Of a stretch of 64,000 nucleotides of DNA, positions 1 to 12,100 are shown piece by piece (position 1 is the first letter of the stretch; the number at the start of each line of letters is the position of its first letter). Under the pieces are notes generated by a model. It saw only the letters and a program-made list of their open reading frames with translations. It searched no databases and was not told where the DNA came from. Origin of the DNA: Cloeon dipterum (Eukaryota > Arthropoda > Insecta > Ephemeroptera > Baetidae); the NCBI RefSeq assembly GCF_949628265.1, contig NC_088790.1:10296545-10360544 (forward strand), written 5' to 3'. The position numbers and the translations under genes were made by a program.

Positions 1-3000
1 CCGTTTTGGCTCGTTTGTGTTTGGCGCCAACATTTTCTCATTAGTCGACTCGCTTTCAGTGTGGCGAGATTAATTTGGCCTGTTGTGGGACTCGTACCAA
101 TGAATTACACTCTACTGGACAAATTATCACCACAATTCCGCAAAGGGCCAAATTCGTTTTCGTCTCTCTAGCGCTTCGAAAGTGGATCTGAACTCAGGAG
201 AGGCCATAATTTTAAATTTAAAGAGGGAATGATTAAGCTAAATTGAGTTTTTTTTATTTTTTGCTAATTTTGAAAAATCTACATTTGTTGAAATGAATGT
301 GCTTGTTTAAAAAAAAATTGATTCACACACGAGCATCAAATCTATAGCATACAATCGTTTTACGTCATTCAGAGTTTCTTCATTTTCCTCTCAAGAGAGG
401 CGTGTCAAAAGCCACGCGCACAGCACAAACCGCACAAAAGATATTTTCCACGCCCGCGTATCACTTGTCATGGCCCTGAGCCGCAATTTTTCAGTCTGAT
501 AAATGGTGTTTTCTTGGCAGGAAAAGCTGCTTCAAAATGCTCGTGTGTTAATCTTGCACTCGGTGAGTTCGTGGAACGTACAAATAACACCGCAAAATGA
601 GGATCAACTTTGGACTGTGAGCGCGGTATGGCTTGCATTAAAGATTCGCGATGTGCGTGGTGAAACATCCAAAGTTGCAAAGCCGCACTTTCCAGGGTTT
701 CGTGGAACAGGCTGCTTGCCGAGAAATTCCATTTGCACCAGGGATAATGGAAAAGTCGTGAATAATAAATTGAACTAAAATGCGTCATGATCTTTGAAAT
801 GCCTTTGAATCACCATAGTTGCCCAATGCGCACAGAGAAACGTTACAAATTGAGAAATATTTTAAGCTCAGGCACAAATCGAAAATTTCCATAAAATATA
901 ATAAAGCTTCTGAATTTCCTTTGCCGTGAAAAGCACAATTTTACACTGCCGTTGATTACAGGGCAATTTGTTCGTATCTCTACATTTCGTTATTTCCGAC
1001 GGTCCCACAATCAGAGATAAAGGATTCTGCATTTAAATTAACATCTTGTTCTCGCATAGTTGGAAGTCACTCGAACATTCTTCTTGCGTCACGCACTGCG
1101 GGACACATGGAGAAAATTCTTTTGAGCTGCGGTGAAAGGTGAAGGACGTGAGGTGAATGTGCGGGCTGCCACAAGGTTGTCGACGTGCACCGTTGAGAGA
1201 GCGCACGCGGACAAAGGTCAAAAGCTGCGCGCAACCTTTCTGCTCCCACCGCGCGGTATGCGCTTTGTGCAATGCGAGCACTTAGAGGGTCGTGCGAAAC
1301 GTCGTTTCTGATCAAATATGCCGTTTCCTGCGCTGCAAACGCACACTGTTGGCTTCTTCTTTACACGGAAATAATGAAATGAAAATTATTATACCTTTGA
1401 GCAAGTTATATTCAATACAAAGCCAGACTTACTGTGGGAATTTAAACAGTTATATTTAAGTAACTTTCCGCTCTGTAAATATTATTAATTACACTTTTAG
1501 CATCATTTTTCTGCTAAGGAATCAATGTAATTTTATTTGTTAGACCAAGACTGAGTTTTTTTGTTCTGTTTGCATTGATAGTTAAACCAAAAAATAATGA
1601 GTTTTAGGTTTTTACTCAAACAATTACTTTCATTGATTTATAAATTAAATAATTGCCTCTCCTTACATGTTCATTTTGATTCAACTTTGTCTCATATCTG
1701 AAATTTATGAAATTCAGTTAGTTTTGAATTCTCCTTGAAAATTAGAGGAGATAGCTTTAAAGTAAAACTGGTCGGGAAAGGAAAATGATGATGTCACAAA
1801 GGAATAGTAAAAATATGACAGCTTTTGTCGTTGTTTCAAGATCCGAATCACTTATATTATTGTTTGAACGAATTTTCATGCATATTTGTTCAAACCTTTC
1901 AGTCCAAGTCGCATTACTTGACGTTTTCCCACATTGCTGGCGCAGTGGCGTGCTTGTGCTACTCCGCACGTCCCATTCGTGTATGCATGGCGTCACTTAA
2001 AAGTTGGACGGTATAGAGCTCTTTCATTTATAAGTGCAGCGAAAAACGAGATGCACTAATTGCGAGCAAGAGGGGCTGCATAATCCCATTTTCCCCACGG
2101 GTCCATTCTAGGTGGAAAAAATTATAAACTCTGATTGCACTTGACACAGACTGTTCTCTCACGCTCATCATAATCATTCACGTACATTCCTCTCTGCTGG
2201 TTGCCTCGGGAAAACCATGAACGTGAAGTTAGAAATAACGATGGCACACTTGTTGAATACTTTCACCCCTCGATGACCTATAGCGGCAACAATAATATTG
2301 TTTGAATTGCGATCGCCTGATGCATGTATTTTCTAAACATCAAAGTACTGAAAATAATGCTTTTGCCATTACCACACTCTGTTACCTCTTGTGAATACGA
2401 AATTCGGATTAGTGTAGCTCTAATCTACGTTTGCTCATTAGTAGTACGCATGACCGGTACGAGGATTTCATTGAATTAGTTCTTTGTTACACTTTTAAGC
2501 GGAGGCATTGGTTTTAACAGCGTATTTTTAGATTGTTAATGGTTCTTTTGATTTAATTAACGTGCTCATTTTCTTCTTGAGAAATACATCGTGACACAAT
2601 CTTGACTTTTAAAAGAAAGAAAGCCTGTCTCTCCTAATGAAGTAGATGAATTCAATATTTTGGCCACTTTTTAACAGGCTTCCAGTGTTTTTTTCTCATT
2701 TGTAACAAATTACAATTTCATCTCGTATTTTAAGTAGCAACCCTTGCAGCGTGATATGTCACCTTTGTTTTTCTCCCAAACCCCCTCCCAACAGAAGTTT
2801 TCCCCTGAAACCATTTTCAACGGTGGCCTGTAACGACACTGAAGAAGAAAATGATAAACAGAAGAAAAATAAAACTGAATGAATGAATGAGAAATAAAAA
2901 TGTTTTTTCAACAAAGATGCAATCAAATCTAAAATTTTGGGACATTGCGCTAGGTACTGCTAGAAAGGGTTCAGAACAACAAGACTAAATCTTGGTCTGA

Positions 3001-3064
3001 CCAAAAAATATTTACTCCTTTCTTTGATGATTTCATTATACATAAGAGCTCAGAATAAATAATT
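1..3064. other. Gene-free AT-rich stretch (upstream or intronic DNA of the receptor gene)
   Basis: I see no exon here that I can support. Open frames are short, occur on both strands over the same bases, and resemble no known protein. A slightly GC-rich patch lies near 1,080-1,300. If the receptor exons starting at 9,101 are spliced to exons to the left of the window, this stretch is part of a long intron. That is an inference from the missing TM1-TM3 exons. Confidence 0.4.
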
Positions 3065-3478
3065 GTGTTTTATCCACCAAAACTTGTTAAAAAGTGTCTG
3101 ATTAAAATTTCAAAATTCAATGGAACATTAAAAAAGATTCAAATGCATACTTATTTCGATGTAACGGCGCGCTTGATGGCTGGCCCAGCACAGGAAGAAG
3201 GGCTCTTGCTGCCGCCCCCGGTAAGGACTCTTTTTGGCCAGAGAGCATTTTCCCTTAGGATCGCCGAGCTTTGGAATAGTTTGCCCCAACCCCTCCAAGA
3301 CCGACTGTATGAATTTTTTCCATCAGATCTCGAAGTTCACTTGTGGCAGAAATTTTATCGTGTTGTGAATGTTGTTAGTTTAGGCCTTGTCCAGCGCGAC
3401 TATCTTTTGATTTGCCGACGTTTCAGCGATATTTTCGCTTTGTACATGTGCCTTTTTCACTTCTTTTTGTTAATCTAA
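3065..3478 (+). pseudogene. Decayed non-LTR retrotransposon fragment (C-terminal end of a reverse transcriptase ORF)
   Basis: An open frame of 137 codons ends at 3,478. Its middle part, roughly codons 45-80, reads RTLFGQRAFSLRIAELWNSLP. The pattern 'R-T-x-x-G-Q-R-(A/S)-F-S ... LWNSLP' is a hallmark of the region after the reverse transcriptase domain in CR1/L2/Jockey-like LINE ORF2 proteins. No reverse transcriptase catalytic motif lies upstream, so only the 3' end of the element survives, or the rest has decayed. The first 40 codons are low-complexity and probably not part of the element. I see no clear 3' tail or target-site duplication. It belongs to a different family from the LINE at 55.5-57.2 kb. 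The family type rests on this one motif. Confidence 0.6.
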
Positions 3479-6400
3479 AAAAAACGAATGGGAACGTAAC
3501 GCAAAACACGTGTTTGTGTTCGTTTAACGTGGGTAGGCTAAGATTGAAAAGATTGCTACTGCTGTTGCGCCGGGCGTAGTGAGAGATCCGTGCTCTATTA
3601 AAACTTAGATTAGACTCTTTGAAGCGAAGCGAAAAATTGCAAACACGGTCGCTCGCGAAATTACTAGAGCAGCCAATGTGGACTCACCGTCGCAATTCCG
3701 CGTCTTTTCCGCTCTGACAGGCGGCAGAGCGAGGGTCGACGGCGTCCCCGCCTGTCAGAAAAGTTGACAGGTGCAAAATATTCAAATGGGAATGGGAGAG
3801 ACGTACGGCAAAAAAAGCACTATCTCTCGTGTCGATTCCAATTTGCTGCAGATGAACATGTGCAAGCAAGCCCTTTCTTCGTCAATGCTAACTACAGTTT
3901 TTATTACCAGTGACTCACTCTGCAAACATAAATTCTATCCTAAGATTAGAGTGCATAATCGTAAATAAAGAAAATTGAGGCCGATGCACTTGAGCTTGCT
4001 AGCCTGATTGAAGACGATTCGCTATGGCAGGACGAAAAAACGAGACCATATCGATTCAAAATGTAAAAAAGAGGAATATAATTGTAGCATCCAGGAACCT
4101 AATGAATTTCATTTTGCTAATGTTGAGATTGCAGAGTGTGAAATAAAGTTGTCTCTCTTGAGCCATGAAAAAATGAGGTTCATCATCCCTTCTTTCTCCC
4201 AGAGCGGCCAACCCACAATCTGTACATTTCAAGAAGTTTTAACGAAATGTGACCCACGATTTTTCCTTCCAACCTGCTTCGCTTTCTTTTCCTTTGCCTG
4301 GCTAATACATGTAAACCAGCATTAAGCCTTTCTAATGCACTAAATTTTCCTCACTTTGATGGGGCTTCTTCTATATCAGATGGTACTAACAAATTATTAA
4401 TATCGTTTGTTCAATCACTGCCGACGCACATTAATTGAAGTCGGAAACATTGAAGCAGAAAATCTGATTTAGCTCTTATCTTTTGACCCTCTTTCAGTTC
4501 AGTGAGTTTTTATTATAGATCATAGGACATCCAGTAAATAATAGAGTATTTAAAATTCGCACAATTCTTTTTTTAAACGAGTTAAGTTTTCTCTGTTGCT
4601 TCACATTTTTCTAACTAGGTGATGCTTAGATTTGGGGTCACTTTAATTCCGTTTCCAATGAAAAGCACTCTGAACGGCTTATTTTGTTACCAAAAAATTT
4701 TGAATTTTTGAATATCTTTGTACGCTCGACTAATATCGACAAATTTTATTATGACATTGATTGTTCGCACTTTTCTCAGAAATCCTCTTACAAAAATATT
4801 TTTACCCCCTGAGTCTGGTACAAGTCGCAAAGTTGCAACCCTTACTGTGGCCTCTATCTGATCTTGCTGAATAACACAGAAGGCGGATAGCGCAGTTTGT
4901 TTCAATTTTAAGCACACATTGCAGCTGGAGACCAACGCCATTAGAACGTGATCGGGTTTCTCACGCGAAAGCGTGCGTCGTGTTGCAGCCGGCCGGATTC
5001 AAAAGCGATAATCCGTAAAGCTGCAGCAGCAGTATGATGAAGTGTACCGTCATAGCGGAGCTGTATTGACTTGGCCACTCGTCTATATACGGTTTGCGGC
5101 GTAATTGCAGCGGCAAGGCGTGTTGGCACTGCCACTCGCAGCTCTTGGCCGACACTTGTGCTCAAGAGCCCTCAAAATTAAAGCCGAGAGCGAAAAGGTG
5201 CTCAGCCTCGAATGAAATAATTTTCCAACGCCGGTTTGAGGGCGAATCCAATCCATCTCCGGCCAGCGCTATCGCTTCTGAATTTTTTACCGCTGTTCAC
5301 GTGCTCTGCGTGACTTTCCCGTGACTGGTTGAGTACACGTTTTTTTGGGGGCTGCTATAAGGAGATAGCAGGACATACATTTATTTGGAAGGCTCGACGC
5401 TATTTACACTGTGCCGGATGGTTTTGAAGCAGGAAAAAAACCTAAAATTTGATTCATGAATTCATAGACGCCTCGCTATATAATTTTGAAGAAGTTGGAT
5501 GTCGTGACAGAGGCATTTTTAACTAGTAAAATTCTTGCAATATTCAAAATTAGGGAGAAAATTTTAAATTAAATTAAATCAAAAAAATATAGCCGAAATT
5601 TTGGAAATTTTCTCGTTCAAATGCTTATTGATAACCATAACGAAGCTTTAACCTGATTCTCATCTCCTAAACTCTTATTACCGATTATATAACAAATTTA
5701 AGTTCTTTTCATCTATCTATGATATTGAGCTCAATTCTTGTGAGCGGAATTTCTTAAGGAAAAAAGTGCAAAATTAAATTCTTTGAGCTAGATATGTCCA
5801 CTGATCAATTGAAAATTGTTGGGGATTCTCGTGATGTAGTATTGAATCCAAGTCTCTCATGACTTGGGTAAAGATACATTTTTTCAACTTAAACCATCTC
5901 ATATTAGTTTCATTTTCATTCGAACTAATGAAATTTTGCTTCTATTCACGTGAAAATTGGTTTTTATTATTTTTTCTCAATTATAATTTAATCTTTGATC
6001 AGAGTCCAATACTACATACTAGAGCAATACAGTTGAAGTTTAGTCGCTTCGAGAAAAATGACTGGAATTTCAGATCTAAAAACAAAAACAAAAAAGCCGC
6101 CACCATGATGGTGTTGTTTTTTTCACGAAAAAAATACGGAAACTTGGAAAGGAAAAATTCTCTTTAGTTTCAAATATATCAGTCAACCAAATTATGTTTT
6201 TGTCTGTGAAATAATTTTCCACTCCACCCATTTTGTATGAAAATTGGTCTTCATCACAGTCAGGTAGATAATGAAAAACCATAAATCAAAAGAAAAAAGC
6301 TGTTCATGCCAAAAAATCTCTCTTGATGAGTCAATTTGCGCATCTCGTGCGAACAATGAGTGTGGCCAATTTGGCTGCGGTGCGGAGGCCGCGTGCCCAG

Positions 6401-9100
6401 ATGCAGAATCATTCCGGTGCTGACTGTGCTTTCCACTCGACCAAGCTTTGGCCTTGGCAGTCCATTAATCAAATGTAATTCCCGCGCGAAAACAGCCAGG
6501 GCGTCGAGGGAAAACAGGCGCGCGCGTGCCAATATATTCGCTGGGCAAAAACAAGCAGACGCAAACAAGTTGGGCCGAACGCATGCAAATAGCTCAGTCG
6601 CGGCGCCTAATTGAAATTGCTCCGCCGGCCGCGCGGCTAATTGATATTCAAACGCAAATGAGGCGACGATGATTCCGCGTCGAGCACATGCAAATAATGC
6701 CTGCATAGCCAACGCCGCGGAAGCGATTTGCTCGGATGAGTGGCGCGTGTGAAAAACCTTGCGAGCTGGATCGAAGAAGCAGCCGAGAGAATAAAGAAGC
6801 GAGTAATTGTTGTCGGCAACACGCGACGATTACACAGATGTTAATCATCAACGTATCTTAAAAATTGAATCTGATTTGTGCAACCCTGCAAAGGAAATCG
6901 CAAAACTTGTTCTGAGAGCAATTAATGTAACTTTTGAACCAGTGTTGCTTAACTACAGAGCTTACCGCAGTTAGTTAAACGCAAAATCCACTGCTTGCTT
7001 GTAGCGAAAGAGTTGAGACCAATCCAATCACTGACTTTTTAATGACCTGTCCAAGAAATAAAAACGTTGAGCTCAACGAATTGAAACTTCAGAGACTGCA
7101 GTGACTCGAATAAAGATTTAATCAACATAGTTTTGATCTAATTTGCTCCAGATGTGCTTGAAAGGCCTTTTCCCTGGTCCAGTTGGAGGCTCACATTTCT
7201 CATTATGATTTGACTGAATGAAATGTAATCACATCCTGGCTGAAAAGCCGGGTCGCTTTAAGACCACAACATAAAGACTCAGTCAGCGCGACTTCCATCT
7301 CTTCACGTCGTAATCAACGCGCGGAAAAACCTCTACGCACCTTTTGAATTGCAAAACACAGCCGAGCAGAGAGAAAAAGTAAGGGGGAGTTTTCCTCTCT
7401 CGCGCGCGCAGATTAAGGTCACGCACCTGCCTTGGAGCAAATTTTCGGCTGCCTTGGCCGAAATAGATTTGTGCAAATGCAAAACCCTTCTTTGCATTCT
7501 TGACGCGTGCTTAATTTATGTACATTTTTGGTGTTTCCCTCAGTCTTCTCGCGACAAAGAATAAAAATGAAATCTTGACGCGGATGAAAGAGAGAAAATT
7601 CCGCTTAAGAACGAAAGCAGCGCGTGTGTTGGGGGAACAAAGCTCTTGGAATTGAAACAATTGCATTGTGCTAACAAGTTTTCTCGAACCGTGCCCAAAG
7701 CAACGAAAGAAGATGCATGAGGCAGCTGAGTTGAGACGGAGTTCTATTCTTCCGCCTCTGCGTTTCAACAATTGTGCGCAGGGAAATTTTTAATCTGGCT
7801 TTTGATTACATCTAAAACACAATTTAGAATTAAGCATTTGAAAATAATGCCTTGGAAATTAAATTCATAAGAGCTCTGTTTTACAGTTAAGCAGTAAAGA
7901 AATAAGATTTTTACTCTATGAAAAAAATTATTATAGAAAATCTGACGGACTTTTTTTAATGATTCTGCATAATTATTATAATGAGGGCTTGGGGCCAGCA
8001 ATCAAAACGCATTGTATCTTCCACGCGGGACTAATTTTCTCACGCATACTCGCACTAACAATGCGCCTCTTCCACCATGTAAAAATGTGCTGGCGGAGCT
8101 GAGAGCGATAAAATGCCACAACGAAGTGGCTCCTGTTTTCGGCAGAGACCCCGAGTTCGGCTCTGAATTCGTTAAGTGACGCGAAAATTTGTCCCAGGAG
8201 GGCCGTTGCGGCTGTTTGGCTCAGCCCAGAGACACGGCTTGCCACTCTGCTGAGAAAGCTGCATATTCCTCTCAGCTTTGCGGCCATGCGATCGACAGCC
8301 CACCGAAATGCAGGCAGTAGTCTCAACGTCCTTTGTCTGTCCGTCGGATTGTGCGCAAAGTGAATCTAAAATGCGCGCATATACTCAGCTACCATCAGAA
8401 TCGCGTGAATTATATTTTTTTCCTGCTGGAAAGGTGGAGTGCCGATTCTCTGATTGTTTCAAATGCAAAAAAAGCAAAAACGGAAAAATAAATTATCCAA
8501 TGAATCAAATTATAAAGCATTTTTTCAAATTCAAATGCAAGTATTTTACTTATTTCTTTTTTATGTAGTCTGAGGCTTAAGCCTTTAAATTATTCTCAAT
8601 GAGAACGAATGCAATTCAAACTGGCAGGAAAATGTTACATACAATTTATTTTATTAAAAGTAATTAGCTTTTTGAGTCGTATCAAGCCTTTGTCCGGTCG
8701 GTCTGTGCACTTATTGGTAGTGCAGAAAGCACTGCCCAAAACCATAATTTTTGGTTTATTAAATCTTTCTTAATAAAATTAATTCTTCGTTTTCATCCTC
8801 TTATTGTTCGTCTCGATGATCTAGGTCGTTGAGTGTCCGTTAAAAAGGGATTTATGAGGAAAATTTTGAAATGAAAATGAGGGGTCTGAAGCAAAGGATA
8901 AAAGAAGAGAATTTTTAACTTTTTTATGCCAATTTCTGTTGTTTATGAATTGAAGCTTCTCGTCAGCTAGAAATTCAATGAAATCGGACCACAATTCAAT
9001 TTTATTTATTATCCTCGACCTACAAATTTTAGAATGCTTTTGCAGACACTACCTCCTCAAGTTGACGCAAGAATTAAAATCTTTCAATTGAATGTCTCAG
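3479..9100. other. Gene-free stretch with a GC-rich island
   Basis: No supported exon. Contents seen: an 11-bp inverted repeat at 3,714-3,758; a GC-rich island at about 6,360-6,740 with two exact POU octamer motifs; a second mildly GC-rich patch at about 8,040-8,300; otherwise AT-rich DNA with homopolymer runs. Open frames up to 150 codons (for example 6,260-6,712 on the - strand) overlap frames on the other strand and show no family motif. Confidence 0.4.
6360..6740. promoter_or_regulatory. GC-rich island with two POU octamer motifs (candidate enhancer)
   Basis: This island stands out from AT-rich flanks and contains many CpG dinucleotides. It holds two exact ATGCAAAT octamers (6,583-6,590 and 6,688-6,695), 105 bp apart, plus TAATT-type homeodomain cores (near 6,605 and 6,635). 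POU-homeodomain factors bind such sites in neurons, which would suit a neuropeptide receptor gene. The regulatory role is inferred. ATGCAAAT also occurs elsewhere in the window (for example near 15,673 and 45,210), so the pair is only mild enrichment. Confidence 0.25.
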
Positions 9101-12100
9101 GTACATGGCGATCGTGAATCCGCTGCGGCCACGCATGGGCAAGAGGACGACCCTGTGCATCACGGTGTTGATCTGGCTGGTGGGCACCGTCCTGTCGCTG
9201 CCCTTCCTCATCGTCTTCACGACCTTCGAGATAAGCTTGACCGACGGCAGCACCAGGATCGTCTGCTACGCCGAGTGGCCCGACGGTGACACCAACAACA
9301 GCGTCCTCGAGTACTGGTGAGACTGCGCGACCTGACTTTGACAAGCCAGTAGAAAGTTTGTGGTGAATCATGTGTGTTTTACCGTCGGAATGTGGCTTCT
9401 AACGAAACGGATCTATTTATTTTGAATGAATATTTTTTGAACACTAAAAGATTGTCCAGAGGAAGAGACAAAATAAGGAGAATAGATCAACTTTCTCTTA
9501 TCGTGCTTCAATAGCAAATGGTAAAAACCTTAACAAGTTAGATTCGTTAAAATATGTATGGCAACAAAAAATCAATTTTTTACGCTGTTCCATGCTTAAC
9601 AAAAGTTACACTCATTTAGACTCATTTTCGCTCAGATCAGCAAAAGTTGAAGGCATGTGTTTTCTAAGTTTGTAGCTATACATCATTCTTCAAAGTTCAG
9701 CAATTTAAAGATCCATCATATTTTTAAACTAATGTAATTCATCAATCTGACAGTGTTACATGGTCTGATGATGATGTATTCCCTACAATCCTCAAATGTG
9801 CACTAGACGCATAATTAAATTTTATTTTCGCTCCAAACCGGTAAAATGTGAAAGCAGAGCACACTTGTCGAAACATAAGTTAATTTGATCGGTCGCTTGC
9901 ATCACATTTAAATATTCAGTGAATTTCTCTCGCTATTTTCATTGAGTCAAAAACAATGCGCAAAATCAACCTGATACAGGAAATCCAATCTGCGTATTTT
10001 TGCCCTTGGGAAATTCTGCCCACTCTCAGCACCTCTGTGATTTTTGCCCTCTAGAGGCTGGTACAAATTTTGTACAAATTTAAAGGCTGACAATTTTTGT
10101 CAGATCATACTATCCATTTTGGCTTAGCAATTCACCATTTGTGTAAGCCCTTACGTGTTCAAAGCCACCAATTAATTTTAAAAAAATTATTTTTTCTGTC
10201 CTCAAACCAAAAATCGATTCAGTCAATCGCCGTAGAAACATATAAAAACGATACAAACAGATTTTTTAAAACAAACATAAATCTTTGCTACAATTTATAT
10301 GGTGATTGGCTGAACTTTACTTTACAGCACATAAAAAAATTATTTTCATGTCAAAAAATCTTGAGTAACCGATGGCTTTGAACATTAGGGAGCTCACGCA
10401 AATCGTGAACTTGCATCTAAATTTTACCTCAATAATGATTATTTTCCCTTCTTTATTGCATCGAAATCAAAATAAAGGTTTGAATATGAACAGAACGTTT
10501 GAAATCAATACTGTGAACGCTGCTCACCGTCGTTAATTGACCTGCTACGTGTCTACCTGAGTAGTGCTGGTTTCACGAAGCCAAGCTCTCTTAATTAGCC
10601 AGCGTATAGATTAACCAAAGGGTTGTTTGGTGCAAAAAGCGAGCTTTTGTTTACAAAGAAGGCAGCTCACGCTTTGTGCACGGACTGAATAGTGGTGGCG
10701 CGGGGGGTTGGTGTGTGCGTTTTGTGTGCGAGCAAGTGGCTGTCGCGCAGTGCAAATCAGGCAAGAGCAGGGACGTGTTGACTCTGGCTCTGTGTGCTCG
10801 AGCCACAATTCAATTGGTCGCTCGCTCGCGCAGCCTTCAGCCTTCAGCGTGGGGCTGCTCATCGGCACAAAGGGGCAGAAAGAGGGATAGACAGAGAGAC
10901 AGACGGGTGGCACGATCAGCCAACTCTTTCGCAGCCACAGCCCGGAAAGCGATTTGTCTGTTCTGCACGCGCTTTCAAGGCAAACAATAATACGCGCGGC
11001 CGCCGGTTCGTGAAAGCCGACCGGCCAAGGCAAATAGAGAGACGCCGAGAACACGATTCTGTTGCGAAAGCCTGTTTTGGCTGACTTGTGCCTTGTTTGC
11101 ACTTCGGGCCTCTTTGTTCTTCGTAAGAGCCTCAAATCGGCCCTTTCATTCCGCGTCTTGTTTGTTGCAGAAGTTTGGCCTAGTTTTGACTATTAAGATT
11201 GATATCCCTTAAACTCGAGAGAAATGATTTTCTCTCGAGGTTGGTTGCATTATTGATAGGAAAATGAATAAAAAGACTTTGTTCTTGTTGATTTCTGAGC
11301 TTTTTTTAATCAAATAAACTTTTTTGTTAGTTAATTAAAAAAGAACTCTTTCCATGTTCTAAACTGAGGGATAGAAATGGAAGAGAATATAAAATGCTTA
11401 AAAAAAATGGAATCCTCGAAATCTCAAAAATATGCCACACATTATAAGTTCCTACGGCTCAGAATTTAGAAAATCGATTTTTTTTGTCACTATCTGGAGA
11501 TGAGATTTCGTTAAGGCACCTAAATCATGCAATATAGTAAATACAATTTTACGTCAGCCTTTTTGTCCTAAATTACGATATAGATCCATAGTATTGCAAA
11601 ATCCTAAAAACTAGCTAGAAATTTTTGTATATACTTGTTGGCTTATAATAACTTTATTAATTTTTATTTTATTGTAAATAAGTTGATTTATTTCACTTAA
11701 TTATACAATGAAAAAGGGAAAAAGGCACAATGTACAAGCGATCAAGCCAGAAAATCAAAAGAAAGTCGAGTAGTACATGACCTACGCTAAAAAAACATTC
11801 ACACGCACGCTAAAATTATTGCCACATATTATGATTTTTGAGTCCAGACAGAAAAAGTCGATACGGACGGATCTTTCTACGTGGAATCAAACGACAAGAT
11901 TTAATTTACTTGAATTACAAAAGGATCTATCTCGTTCTATAAAAAACACGTTACTCTCAGTATGCGGATTTACCGCACTGAAACTGAAAGTATAAGTGAG
12001 TCTAATTTGCGCATAGCGACCTTTTTGGTGTTTTGGTGAAGCCAACTGGCATTAATCGAAGCCAGCAGGTGGAAAAAGCTTGTGATCGAAGCCACTTGTG

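Noticed and set aside
2977..3003. Weak similarity to 49,869-49,896 (about 17 of 21 bases, CAACAAG...TTGGTC)
   Set aside because: Too short and too imperfect to call a shared repeat by eye; flanking bases do not align.
4008..4325. 105-codon + strand frame
   Set aside because: No motif, no splice sites, AT-rich surroundings.
5859..6167. 102-codon + strand frame rich in Phe and Lys
   Set aside because: It is composed of T- and A-rich runs; composition explains it.
10611..11135. 174-codon open frame on the - strand
   Set aside because: It is rich in Cys, Pro and Ser from GA/GT-rich DNA, overlaps three + strand frames over the same bases, has no family motif, and lies in a receptor intron.
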